Assembly: GCA_019022495.1 (NCBI GenBank)
Contig: JAFEKR010000008.1
Location: 558,001 to 622,000, forward strand
Direction: 5' to 3'
Source of the DNA: Epichloe hybrida
Taxonomy: Eukaryota > Ascomycota > Sordariomycetes > Hypocreales > Clavicipitaceae
Length of the DNA: 64,000 nucleotides
Shown here: piece after piece, positions 48,101 through 59,114 of the stretch
Layout: every line of letters begins with the position of its first letter
Position numbering within the stretch: the stretch's first letter is position 1
Position numbers and translations under genes: made by a program
Notes under the pieces: generated by a model
Database searches by the model: none
Seen by the model: only the letters and a program-made list of their open reading frames with translations
Told to the model about the DNA's origin: nothing

Positions 48101-48887
48101 TGTCGCCTTCTCGGCCGAATTGCTGAGCCAGTTCGGCGACGCCGAGGAACCAAAGTCCAAGTCAAAGGACGACAAGAAGGGAGAAAAGAAGGACACTGTC
48201 CTCAACGCGGCCGGCGAGGAAGAAACCCTGGGCCAGCGTCGAAGGCGGCTCCAAGCGGAGCGCGAAGCTCGGGATCGAGAAATCGGCTTTGGTAATTCGG
48301 CTGGAGACCAGTCGCAGTCGCAGCAGGGTCAAGATCATCGTCGACGGCTTAGTCTCGCAAACATATTGTCCGCTCACCCTAAGCGAGAAACGGACACGCG
48401 CACGCACGAAGAGAGACTGCGTCAGGATTCCGAGCGGCGAGCTGCCCAAGACCGCGAGAGCAAGATGACAGCACTGAGGATGCAGATGCCCACGGCACTG
48501 CCCCAGATCAACATTGAACGATCCGGCGGCTTCCTGGGCGGAGCTTTCAATGACGGCACAGGTGGCTATGGGCCCAAAGCAGCCTTGTCGAGTCCTGCCG
48601 TCAACACGCACGGACTCTCGCCCGGCAATCGAACGAGCATCATGTCTGGCTACGGAGTGCCGAATTTTGGCTCTCCGACCATGGGCCAGCAGGCATACGG
48701 TGCCATGAGCGGCGGATACGGAGCTACGAGTCCCTATGGTCCCTACAACGGAATGAGCTCCATGAGCATGTACGATGGACGTCCCGCCAGTCAGATGTAT
48801 GGCAGTGGTGGAGGCATGATGCCGGGACAGACGCCTACCAAATCGATGGACCGCGTAGAGCAATGGCGATATGGAGTTCGGCCATGA
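45102..48887 (+). CDS. Large low-complexity fungal protein of unknown function, 1261 residues
   Basis: A single exon starting MAAEESAIPGRAANHED. I do not recognise the family. The first 750 residues are Ser/Pro-rich and probably disordered, with a poly-Val stretch from (gtt)n near residue 47. A more ordered region follows an acidic tract at about 785: QGPPTTLLAELQLRKQEQKQR, YATLLEMDTVAEAQKKNRQNKRVNLAWED, PLAIIAAMQRGAKNW and RPLGLMERREIEDNEPLSRRRARLQ. The motif x-L-x-x-R-R-x-R-L recurs at about residues 913, 976 and 1040. A charged helical stretch (RTHEERLRQDSERRAAQDRESKMTALRM) precedes a Gly/Tyr/Met-rich tail. The layout suggests a scaffold or signalling adaptor, which is inference. Confidence 0.82.
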   Translation: MAAEESAIPGRAANHEDTSLFQISPPAASDPFATTSPAPIRADGIADVVVVVVADSDPGACRERDMETKRQRNPHPPITDFISSGSALHSPDARARHQQHEAPVVADAQIPVGQMTKSTPIPDHDTGFSSLLSDEARPLRTASVRADTTIVQPIPKPLPIAHPSASSHTIPDKLIRSSSAAGNIAQLEATAERLSMTSSIDDAIRDLHGELKRSDSRRSARLALATMASVDENVTSPPGHLGRHISTGASIVSTNNAARQGGYSPAGFVMSPNTSLTSRLRSGSANSAGRTDATLDSILSRHGPGNSSVRSVRSSKLSLAEISESDPVSLTREAFDEADAAPPLEEQSAGDLQLAQGTTILGLPNADDAFHQMLDHHLSPTSSTHYSTAPVRSTQEQQKTSCHEPSQRPESIHSNDTSEQARDAFVDFDGVHWESQDEDEISYVPEELNSDLPTPRPVPMSVARPTSYIDPSTGTKMLYYPARVPAMLNLPPKLSSKPKATVRDQRRSQVLGAMMDANTPDLSTSPQRKRQSALANSGLAPSPDAPVRDSWLPDPVANHRNSFAALSSFGALAEAEPSPDLVHHEQAPVAEQEPGAHGDAAAPDHLRRPKRLSKAPLNNRKSMASVLGNLTPQLRASAFFGLPSAAPEVEIKDGSAMATLDSILDASANAPVNAFTDHVFAGKLGSEIYGKPKKQQHRTQSSVATAQALIAEPGGPKKRSSMMWLGKRTSSLEGQERKRPHSSIAITSTKADDALFPGDGRHTSESVNSADKVVQVGAEDEEMDDGEEEGDDGGDEIPDDAYQGPPTTLLAELQLRKQEQKQRVRNLGKGLPNGNYATLLEMDTVAEAQKKNRQNKRVNLAWEDGNAHLDQDGSDDENVPLAIIAAMQRGAKNWADLERPLGLMERREIEDNEPLSRRRARLQGLEMPSPQAPLLNHRQSIMSFSAARGLEAQHPHTEIVTPSPELRGPEVEEIAEETLGNRRRRLATKDGELPKTRPVSVAFSAELLSQFGDAEEPKSKSKDDKKGEKKDTVLNAAGEEETLGQRRRRLQAEREARDREIGFGNSAGDQSQSQQGQDHRRRLSLANILSAHPKRETDTRTHEERLRQDSERRAAQDRESKMTALRMQMPTALPQINIERSGGFLGGAFNDGTGGYGPKAALSSPAVNTHGLSPGNRTSIMSGYGVPNFGSPTMGQQAYGAMSGGYGATSPYGPYNGMSSMSMYDGRPASQMYGSGGGMMPGQTPTKSMDRVEQWRYGVRP

Positions 48888-49908
48888 GCAAAGCCACGGC
48901 AACGATACGACACATTCCTCCGCCGAAGGACTTGATTTCTAGACAGCGCACACTATATTGTGGCCTTGTTGCTCTTTGATCCAGCATCATCCACACTACC
49001 ACGGATGTGTTTTTTTCATTATCAACGGCATATATTCAGTAAAGCCGGAGACGGCCAGAGGTAGTGGTGGTTTGGGGGGGGGGGGGGGGGGGGGTTGTCG
49101 GCGAAGGCAATGAATATATTCTGCTACGGTTGGAACGGAGAAGAAAACCATGCACAAGAAGATTAGTCACCACCCATCATTCTGTGTTGCAATGTTGTTC
49201 AACGAGACAAGTGTGGGTGTGGATACATCTAATGCATAGCATTCGGCATATTTGGCGCGGCGCAAAGAATTTCTTGTTTTTCTTCATTGACGCTCCCGGG
49301 GGGGAGGGGGGGGGGTTCCGGCCTTCTCCGGAACCTATCTTGTGATAATATACAAGAACTTGTAAAAGCGAGCGAATATGGGGACTCATTATGAGGACTA
49401 ACGGGGACATATAGAGTATTGAATAGAGTACATGCGTTATACATGTACGGAGTAGTACATTTATCAAATGAGTTGCTTCAATTTTCTAATGTAGACGACG
49501 GGTCGTGTGCAGGTTGGGTGTTTTTCAAAGGGCGAGAGACTTTACACCCAGGAGGTGAAGGTATGAAGATGAGAGGGGGGAAAACCCCTATTACTCAACT
49601 CATGGCACTCGGCTGCCGCGTTCCGTCCTCACCCCTAGAATTGCGAGCGTCGCCTTCGAAAGCTGTTCTTCCGGCTTTGGAGGATGCCATCTGTGGCGAA
49701 GGAGGTGGCTGCAGGGGGAGTGGTCAGGGTTCGCATGGGACTTCTTTTTGGACCATGACGAACAATGCGGAAACGGGCACAGGTGCAGAGGGGTTGGTGT
49801 TTCCGCAAGACATTGATTGCTGCACAAGTTTGCTCTTGATGCAACTCGGACAATGTTTTTGGGAAGGAAAGTCGGGGGGGGGGTTTCAATTGCCCATGGT
49901 GTGTGGTC
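48888..49908. other. Convergent intergenic region
   Basis: 3' flanks of the 1261-residue gene and the Zn2Cys6 gene. It contains G21 at 49074-49094, another G-rich run near 49300-49316, and TACGGAGTA at 49446-49454 (in acatgtacggagtagtaca). No gene. Confidence 0.6.
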
Positions 49909-51464
49909 TCAGGAGAATCTTGAAAGAATGTCTCCCAGATCGTACCAGTGCACGTCGGACTGACCGTGCTTCGCGCCCCAGACTAAGCTTAGCATGGTCC
50001 AGATTCTCGTGTGAAACACTGACGAGTAGCTACCTATGGACGTGAATCTGGACACGTTTTGCACTCGCGCCGATGGATCGCTGACTTCGAAATTGGCCAC
50101 GATGAGCGGCAGGTCCAGACAGAAGGGGACCTTGCCAGTGGCATTGAGGGCGAGGTACATGGCATCGAGGATGCTGGACGACAAGGCGCGTGCCGTGGCG
50201 TCTTGAGTTCCGTAGGGGTATCGTAGACGGTGGATGATCAGAAGAGCAGCGGTTTGCATGACTTGAGCTTGACACATCATGTGAGCGGCCTCGATGGTGG
50301 TGAAACCGTGGCAGAAGTCGGGAGGCACGTTTGGTTGCCACGAGCGAACCCTGCGCTCCAAGATTGCTAGGGGCTTGGCCCAATTCATCTCTGCCCGTGG
50401 CTGCTGCAAGAGCTCCTTCTTGTTGCCTGCCTCCAAGCTTTTCGATGACCGACGGCTCGCACCCATTGCATGGTTCAAGACGGCGAGATCGTGTAGGTAT
50501 GGCAACAAGCTGGTACACAACCCCACGCAGCCGTCAATGCGTGTCGTGGCTGCGGGATGGTCCATTCGCACGGTGGGCAATCTCGTCTTGAACAGGCACT
50601 CGGCCGTCTCGGTCAAGGCAAGACTCGTCATGAAGGAGAGGTACGTCGTCTCCCCGGAAAAGCCGTGCGATGAGAAATGCGGCTTGATGAGGCTGAGCGT
50701 CTGGTTACATATCTCAAGGAGCTCGCCGCCGCCGATCTTGAACACAAAGTGAAGCATCTGCCAGCCCAGAATGAGGCAAGACGACGCACTGTCGGCTTGG
50801 CTGGGATCCGTGGCCGTGGCGGAGAGCGAGCGCACTGTGACCAGGGCCGAGGCGGCGTGTCGGTAGCTGTTGTTGACTTGAACCTCGTCTCCTCCCATGG
50901 ACAGTGCGAAGGCGAGGTAGCCATCTAGCACCGTTTGGTGTGATGAGAGCAGGTGGAAGACGAGCTTTTGTCGGTGGCTTTCGCGGAAGCTGGGACCCAG
51001 AACGAACAAATGGATAAAGTCGTCTTGATGAACGGCTCGATCTAGCAGCGCCAGCTCGTGTTTGGACAAGTGACCAAAGGCCGATAGGGTCGTTTTCCGT
51101 ATTGACGGAAGAAGCCGGCTGCCGGCTGTGTCGTCGACGGAGGAGGACGAGGTGGCTGTGGATGGTAAAGATTCGACAGGGCTCGGGGGAAGGCTGGCGT
51201 CGGATTCGCTCGTGGCGATGCTTTCGGGATCGGGATCGGGATATTGCTTCAGCCTCACTCGAATCCGCCTGGTGCGGAATGGCATGCATGGCACGGGCGG
51301 ACGTCCGGGTCGCTTCACAGGCCTCCGGTTCTCACATGCGTGGCCGACTCGGACGCACCGCTCGCATTGAGGGACCCCGGGATTCCATTTACAGCGCTCT
51401 TTGAGAGAGTGGCATCGATCACAAGATCGGGGACCTGGGATTCGTGCGACCGTGGCAAGGTCAT
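49909..51464 (-). CDS. Zn2Cys6 fungal transcription factor with disrupted 5' frame
   Basis: The frame ending at 49909 runs back through a fungal-specific factor domain (LSKHELALLDRAVHQ, LAFALSMGGDEV, LGWQMLHFVFKIGGG, IEAAHMMCQAQVMQTAALLIIHRLR, HTRIWTMLSLVWG) to a binuclear zinc cluster at 51334-51423. The cluster reads CDRCHSLKERC, then QCERCVRVGHAC, spacing C-x2-C-x6-C...C-x2-C-x6-C, followed by a basic linker RRPVKRPGRPP. This frame has no ATG before a stop near 51580. An ATG at 51464 opens MTLPRSHESQV in another frame and would fit the cluster if one base were added in the c4 run near 51429. So the gene has a frameshift, an assembly error or an unseen first exon. Regulated genes are unknown. 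Confidence 0.8.
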
Positions 51465-53225
51465 TCCCTGCCCTGTTGCGACCCTGCTGCGGTGAAGGCG
51501 AGGGCGAGGGCGAGGGCGAGGGCGAGGGCGAGGGGTAGGGATGGCAGCAGCAAAGGGATATGAAATGATGCCGAGACTGTCAAAGGTGCATGATGACTTA
51601 TCGATCATGCCATCGATGCATCAAATTTCTCGGTCGTTGTCAAGGAAAACGAAAATACTAATCGAGACGAAACAAAAAACTGCAGGTCTGAGACTCTGCA
51701 AAGCCGGACCTTGCCACGGCCCCCGCTCCTGACTCAGATGGTGTCCAAATCAGGTTCACGACAGCCGACTGACCAATGGGAAAGTTATCTACGACTTGGA
51801 GTGCGTCAACACGCAGCAAGGTCCTTGTCTGCTCCGTATGTACGGTCCGTAGGTCCCTCTCTACATAATTATTAATATCAGGTGTTTTTTCTCGGTAGAA
51901 GCACGCGTTCTGTCGTAGAACATGTCATTCTGTCTTCTCCGTACAGAGAGAGTATTCATTAGGCCTACTAGTTACTACCCGACTACTCCGTATTGCGAGA
52001 AAAAGAAAAAACGAAAAAAAGAAAAAAAAAACCTACTACTATGTGTTTAGTTACTCTATTACGGCTGGAACCACCATTCAGTCTGCGCGCTAAAACTGTC
52101 CAACAATCAATAATCAATCAATGGGAACACAGACGTTTTCCAGCCGTTTCTTTTGTGCGGGACAGTCCAAACAGCTTGAACCCTGAAGAGGAAATGTTCG
52201 TTGCCGTGACACGTGTTTCAGAATTGTGCTTGTCAAACCGTGGTGACTTGAGGTTCTACCAATCGATAACTTATTTTCCTGCCTGACTTGTTGACATGGC
52301 ACATCGCGTCCGACTTGGCTCCTGAGTCCTGACTGGCCAGCCCCTTTTTTCCATTCCGTCTTGCGCACGCACTTCTGGCAACTCACCTACGGCGCCAGAG
52401 AATTAATTGTATGTCATGTGGCTAGCGCGAGACGGACAGGGTAGACTCGAATTGCTTTTTTTCTCCTTCATATCCATGGTGGTGGTCCAAGCTGGGGATG
52501 GAAGGCGCACATGCACGGAGGGCAGATGAACTTGGACTGGCTAATGAGTTGATCGTACCATGATGCTGCGTCAACTAGTCTAATGGCGCCAAGAAGAGGT
52601 GTGGGTGTGGTAAGAAGAGTGGTGGACACGAAGGATTATTACATTATTATAATTTTACCTGTGTTTCAAATTTGCCGCACAAGATTGCGCCCAAACGCAG
52701 GCTTTCCTCGAAGCATCATGGCTGACCATGGCTGACCATGGTTGACCGTTGACCATGATGAAGCATTGTTGAGCATGACTGAGTGACAATCCAACCAACC
52801 CAACCCAACCCATTCGCGCGCCTCGAAAAGCCCCGACGGGCCCGACGGGGCTGACGGGGTGGGCAAGCAATTCCAAATGCGATGTGATGCGCGATACTAT
52901 TAAACCCAGCGGCCCCTGTGCTGTTGACTTATCGCTTCTCTTCTTGTTCCCGTGAATTGTGATTTTTTATAACAAGTCACCATCGTGTCGAACCATCGTG
53001 TCGACTTGTCTCCGATATCCGGCCGCCCCAGTCAACGCCAGAGACAGCGGCTGCCTCATTGGGCATGTTTCTGGATATTGATGGAGGACCCTGGCATAAG
53101 ACAGACAATACTTATTAGGAGTCGCCTAATACGCAGATCTCCTCCGTACGAGGCCAACAAAATAACAAAATCTCCCGTGCCCAGGCCGCTGCCTGCCTGG
53201 CCTACTCCGTACTCGGTGCACCGCG
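51465..53225. other. Divergent intergenic region, 1.8 kb
   Basis: Upstream region of the Zn2Cys6 gene (minus) and the Sec7 gene (plus). It holds a tandem (gagggc)n repeat at about 51499-51533, TACTCCGTA at 51984-51992 and 53203-53211 (the latter 15 bases before the Sec7 start), A-rich runs near 52001-52031, and two catggctgac units at 52718-52740. No gene seen. Confidence 0.55.
51496..51536. repeat. (gagggc)n hexanucleotide repeat
   Basis: About six tandem hexamers. On the minus strand, in the zinc-cluster frame, they would encode alternating Pro-Ser. They lie just upstream of the probable start of the Zn2Cys6 gene. Confidence 0.85.
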
Positions 53226-54159
53226 ATGCTATCAACTCCGCCATCCCCATCATCTCATCTTGATCATTCCAAGACAATATATTTCAGCCACAGCCCTTTC
53301 TTGTCGTCCCTTGCCTCGCTCGCCATCACGTCGTCAGCAGGCTCGCACTCGCACGCCGATGTCTCTCGGCTCACACCCTCATCGTTGAGGAAGCCTCGAG
53401 CCTTGTCCACTGTTGCAGAGGCGCCGACGCCAGAGGCGGAACTTGTTGGGTCTCAATCTCCCCATTCCCAGTCTCGGCCTGTGCCTGTGCCTGTGCCTGT
53501 GCCACCTCGAGTGTCTAGCGCTTCGACCAAGCCGACCAAGCCTGGGCCAGGGACTACTACTAGCAGCACATCCACTGCCGCTAGTAGTAGCGCTAACGCC
53601 GCAGGAGCCGCAGGAGCCACAGGAGCCACAGGGACTACGGGAGCCACTGATGGAATCCACGGCCAACTCCAGCGTCACGGCGGCCAATCACATCTGCACT
53701 CCCCGTCCTCCCCATCCTCCCCATCCTCCCAGACACAGTCTCGACGAGGAGGAGGAGCCTTCACACAGGACTTCTTATCCAACAAGTTGAACACGGCTGC
53801 ATGTGCCACTGCGACTACTGCTGCTCCGCATCCGCCTGTCCCCGCGTCTTCCTCGGCGCCTGCATCATTCCGTCGCCACCTTTGTCTTGCCGCCAATGAC
53901 TCTCTCCTAGACAAACCCACTGCTTCTTCCGTGGATGCCAACATGGCTGATAATCACACGGCTCGCACCCCCCCACGGGACTCCCATGAGATCTCCTTGT
54001 CCTCGCGAGACATCACACGAGATTCTCTCGTCGTGAATATGCTCCTGTCTCTGGATCAATTTTCGTTTGGTCAATCGCCCACGGAATTTTACTCTGGGAG
54101 CAACAGAGGTCCAGGAGCCGCCACTACCGCCGCCACTACCGCCGCCACCGTCGCCGGTC

Positions 54160-54203
<44 letters not shown>

Positions 54204-57200
54204 TATTCATCGAGGCCGTATACCAACAGCACCAACCACTCGACGACGAGCTCTCGTGGACGCTACGATTCCGGTAGACAACGCCATCCGCACCGGTTGT
54301 CCTACAGCTCTGACTTGGACGTTGGCGTTTTCGATGACTTTAGAAAGAGGCAGTCCACCGCTTGCCCCCCTTCGCGTGGACGTCGAAGCAATAGCGGCTC
54401 GAGCAATCTGCAGACCACGCAGTTTCCGCGCCTGAACAACATGCGAGAAATGTCTTACCGGAATCAGGCTAACGCCAGATCGCCGCCTCGAAGCAGTCAT
54501 GCCCGCGGTGGCATGCATAGCAACAAAAGTAGCAGCAGCGTGAGCATTGACATGACTTATGCTAATGGCTCAATCAACCAACGTTTGGTACAAAGAGCTG
54601 GACGATCTGCTAGTTTCGATCACGGGCCTCAGCAACCTTCATTGGCCTCTCCCTTTCGTATCGATTTTCCCGAATCCTTTGTCGTCGACGACGACGACGA
54701 CGACGACGACGACTACGACGACGACGACGACGACGACGACTACGACGACGACGACTACGACGACGACTACGACGACTACGATGCTGCTCCGACGCCCAAC
54801 GTACCTGGCGGGCCGCGTCGCGAAGCCTCAGGTCTGCGTGTCGGCCATCCTCCCCCGCCACCGCTGCCAGTCGATCCCCGCACATCCGAGCGCAGGTTAA
54901 GTACAGGCCGGTCTCTAAAAAGCTCGGCAGGAAAGAGCACAAAGGGCGTTGTCGCACAGTCTGCCTGGGCAATGGCGTCCGACGAGCTGGATTCCGCACC
55001 CGCTCCGAGCGTTGGTTATGGCAAATCCAAGAATCCAGAATCTTCAGCCAATGCTGCCTCCCAAGTGAAGGAGCGGCCTGGCTTTTTCAGACGTGTCTTT
55101 GGCTCGTCCAAGGCGAGCGCCCCTGCCAACAGCAACATCGATATACCCCCGGCGAGCACCCCTCGGCACCCATCTTCTCCTAACCCCACGACAAATGTTC
55201 AACATCAACCACCCGCTACCCCTTCCAGGCCAACCACTGTCGCTCCCTCGCGGGACACGTCGTCGTCACACTCGTGCCACCACTCTAAATTGCAAAAGAA
55301 GTCGTCGTCCTTTTTTCGCCGCCGCAAGAAGTCTGTTGCCGACGAGGCGCCTTCTTTACCCAGCGCCGATCAAGTGCCCCCAGTGCCTCTTCTACGCTCT
55401 GTGGCCAACGTCCAACAAGCCAAGCATGAGACTCCTGCAGCAGCAGCACACAATTCAGCCAGCCCTACGAGTAGCTTACGCCAAGTCATGAACCCATACC
55501 TCCGTGAGAGTGCTACAGGACTCGGCCTCACTGGCGTGGCTGTTTCGACGCCGTTGGCAGACATCACCAACACCCCAAGTGCCAAATCACCGGACACCCA
55601 CGTCGAGGCGAGAAATGAAGAGTTCAAGCGAGACTTCTCTCGTGATTACCAACCTAGCCCCAAAGCGCGAATCCGGAGGGTGAAGCCCGAAGCCGACACT
55701 GAGCAGCTCGGAAGCACACCACCTCGAGCATCGAAACAAACCCAAAAGAAGCTTCGAAATAGCAACTCGTTTCTGGACCTCGACGCGGGTAGTGATAACG
55801 ATGATGCAGGTCATGGAATTCGCAAGAAAAGCAGCAAACAGTCAGGATTGGCCTCTTCGTCAGCGAGCAGAGTCAAGAATGACGCGGAGGACCGCGACGC
55901 TACCATTCGAGGCAAACAGAATCCTCTGCCGGACTTGGTAGAAGGGAGTCCACCAAGTGTACAGCCGACTCTAGGCGCTCCTGTCGATGGCGGTCGGTCA
56001 ACAAGTTTTGCGTCGGGATCTACTGGAACCGGCTACAAGACAGCCCCGAGTATAGCACCCAGTTTGCTCGTCGAGGACACGGGGGATTCGAGCCCCAAGT
56101 TGTTGGGCACTCTCGAGGCGATCAAGTCTTGTAAGCCTCTGGATGAGCCCGACTTTGTCATTGGTGAGCCGACGGAAGATGATCGCCAGAAGGCACAGAG
56201 AATATACGATGGCGGAGAGGAATTCATTCAAAAAGACAAAGCCGCGGCTTGGATGGGGGAACAAGGGCCGATTCGTCAGCGCACGCTTCAGGCCTACATG
56301 GAACTGTATAACTTTACAGACCAGAGTATTCTAACCTCGCTACGACAAGTATGCGGGCGGTTGGTTCTGAGAGCGGAAACGCAACAGGTGGACCGCATCT
56401 TGGTTGCCTTCTCGAAGAGGTGGTGCGATTGCAACGCGCAGCATGGATTCAAGGCGACAGGTATTTGGTGTCGAACCTGCGATGAGACAAGACTGCTCGC
56501 TAACAATATCTTTTAGATGTCATTCACACGATTTGCTACTCCATCATGCTACTCAATACCGATCTTCATGTTGCGGACATTGAGCAGAAAATGACACGGA
56601 GTCAGTTCATCAAGAACACGATGACAACCATCACGCAGGCCGTGGCCGAGTCGGCGCCAGGTGCTTTCGTGCGGCCAAGCATTCTTCCCGATAAGAACCC
56701 AATGCTGAGTGCAGACCCGGGTCGGCACGCAACCGAAAACAGCAGCCGCTCCCATCGCAACTCGTTCCGGCCCTCACCTCGATCAGACACGAACTCGAGT
56801 GATTATGATGCTTGTGGTCCCCTCGTGAAATCGTCGTTTCACGGCCCCATGAGGGCTTGGCAGGAGCAAGTAGAAATTGTACTGAAATCCATCTACGCCT
56901 CGATTCGAGAAGAGCGGTTGCCGCTATTCGGAGCTGAGAACGAGCGGCCCATCAACCCGGCGCCCTCACAGGGCAGCCTGTCCGTTCTTGGCATGCTGAA
57001 GAGGAGCCCGAGTATCTTGAGCAAAGCACCTTCGGAGACTCAGCTGTCCTCTCGGGGTCGTGTTGTCGAGAATGGTGGCCGGACGAGCGCTTCTCGATGG
57101 ACTTCAAAGAGCAGGTCTCGCCCCGGCCTCGGCCGCACGGGAATGTCGTCCAGTCGCACGAGTTTTGATGACGGCAACTCCATGTGGAGCCCGGCCATGT

Positions 57201-58510
57201 CGTCTGCCACATGGAGCAAGCACTCGTTGGGCAGAACCCAGGGGTCCATGTCGCAAGACTCGTTTGCTTCCTCAATGCCTCGTGGTGATTATCAACAATC
57301 GATTGGATTTGCTAATGCCTTGAGCCAAGCCATCATCCGTGACGAGGATGTTAACGGACCAGAAAACGCACCTTCAATTCTGAGTGCCGACGCATCGTCG
57401 ACACAATTTCTTGAGGATGAATCGCTGGAGCTCGCCGGTCCCCCTTGGATCAAGGAAGGCATGGTCATGCACAAACATCACTTGGACGGATACGGAAAGC
57501 GAGCCAAGGATCGTCACTGGACGGAAGTATTCGCAGTTGTCCAGAAAGGTCATATCAGCATGTTCTCGTTCAATGCGAGCAAGTCGATGCGCCAAAAGAG
57601 CAGGTCAAGAAATGGAGGTCGGCCAATGGGGCCAGTGGGAGGCGGCAACTGGCAGGACAATGCTGTCAACCTTGGAACCTTTAATCTTCGCCTAACATTG
57701 GCCTCAGCCTTGCCACCTCCCGGTTATTCCAGGTCCCGCCCGCACGTCTGGGCTCTCAGCTTGCCAACAGGTGCGGTTCACCTCTTCCAAGTCGGTACCC
57801 CTGAGATCATTCGGGAGTTTGTCCATACAGCCAACTATTGGAGCGCTCGTCTCAGCACCCACCCGCTCGTCGGTGGTATAAGCAACATCGAGTACGGCTG
57901 GAGCGACGCAATCGTGAACAACGCACTGGTTAGCGCCATCAACGAATCTGCGACTTCTCTCACAAGCGGTGGGCGAAACTCGCGGCCTGGAAGCAGCGCA
58001 GCGCATGCTCGAAAATCCAGTGCCGCCAGCGGTAGCTTCCGTGCCTCGAGCTTTGACCATGTATCAGGTGCATTCACCAACAATGGCGGACGCGGGAAGC
58101 TTCCTGGAGACCGGATTCACATTGCCGAATGGGCGCCGCCAACACAGAGCATGCGACCCAGCAACGCGACCGAGACGGAACAATTGCAGGTGCTCATTAC
58201 ATATGTCAAGAGCATCGAGGTGGAGCTTCAGTCTCACAACCAACTCCGCAGTCCCATGCTACTGGCTTTTACACCTAGGGGGCAAAACGCCGCCAAAGCA
58301 ATGGCCAACTGGGAGCGTAAGAGCGCTTACCTGCTTCGGGAGATTGTCAAATTCCGAACCTACGTGGACTGTTTGCAGCAAGCTGAGGCGAGGAAGCGAG
58401 AAATTTATGCGGAAAGGGATTTAGCGCAAAAAGCCGCCAGGGGTGAACTGAGCGACGGGGACATGGAAATGACGGACGATGAGGATGCGGACGAAACTTT
58501 GCGGCCTTGA
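53226..58510 (+). CDS. Sec7/PH-domain Arf guanine-nucleotide exchange factor (Syt1-like)
   Basis: Exons 53226-56460 and 56517-58510 join in frame to 1742 residues. The splice rebuilds the Sec7 core: RTLQAYMELYNFTDQSI, LVAFSKRWCDCN, then VIHTICYSIMLLNTDLHV with NTDLH, and MTRSQFIKNT (about 965-1130). A PH domain follows at about 1383-1530 (WIKEGMVMHKHHLDG, RHWTEVFAVVQKG, HVWALSLPTGAVHLFQV), then a coiled-coil-like C-terminus and an acidic tail. The long N-terminus is Ser/Pro/Thr-rich with an Asp/Tyr tract at about 490-518. Sec7 proteins load GTP on Arf at Golgi or endosomal membranes, and yeast Syt1 acts with Arl1 at the late Golgi. The domain order matches the Syt1/EFA6-type group. Confidence 0.92.
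54685..54782 (+). repeat. Coding (gac)n tract
   Basis: Nearly uninterrupted gac/tac codons encode Asp with interspersed Tyr inside the Sec7 protein. A shorter pure gac run (about 13 codons) occurs at about 54160-54195 in the same gene. Both are slippage-prone and probably variable in length. Confidence 0.9.
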
Positions 58511-59114
58511 CAGTTGTCTCTGGCCAAGCTGTCTTCTCTTGTTGGGGTGAATTTTTTTTACTTTTTTCTATTCTCCTTCCAGAGCTTGTGATTATTATCT
58601 GCCCTCTGCTTTCCTTTGTCATGTTAGTTGATCACGATACCCATTACTCATGATATCGGAGCTTCGCAAGACCCGGAACCGACGGACGCATTGGCGAGAC
58701 TCGGCGGTATATGTGCATTGTTTTTGTGCGGATAGACTCCTTTGACAGCGCGCGGATATTATCAGCTCGATGGGATAGGTTTTCAAAACGGATCATGAGT
58801 CAAGAATATAATGTGCTTCACGGACTATACTGGAATTGGGCATGTCAAGTAGTATTCACCATAGTATCTAGATGATGACCGGTTTTGAGCTGAAGACTTG
58901 TTGTAGATGCAAGAATGCTCAATGGTCAGTCAGGTGAATACATGTACGAAACTGCCATCAGATCCTCCTCACATGAAATTAATTGCGGAACTACAAACTC
59001 GAAGCAAGACCTTTGAGAACAAAAACCCAAGAATATTAACATTCTCCATCCCTCCCCATCATCATCATCATCATCATCATTCCAAATACCTCCATGGCCT
59101 CGAACGAGCTCAGA
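58511..59114. other. Convergent intergenic region
   Basis: 3' flanks of the Sec7 gene and the Crh-type gene. A (cat)n run of about eight units is at 59057-59081. No gene. Confidence 0.6.

Noticed and set aside
49419..50045. 208-codon plus-strand frame
   Set aside because: Overlaps the antisense of the Zn2Cys6 factor C-terminus and has no recognisable features.
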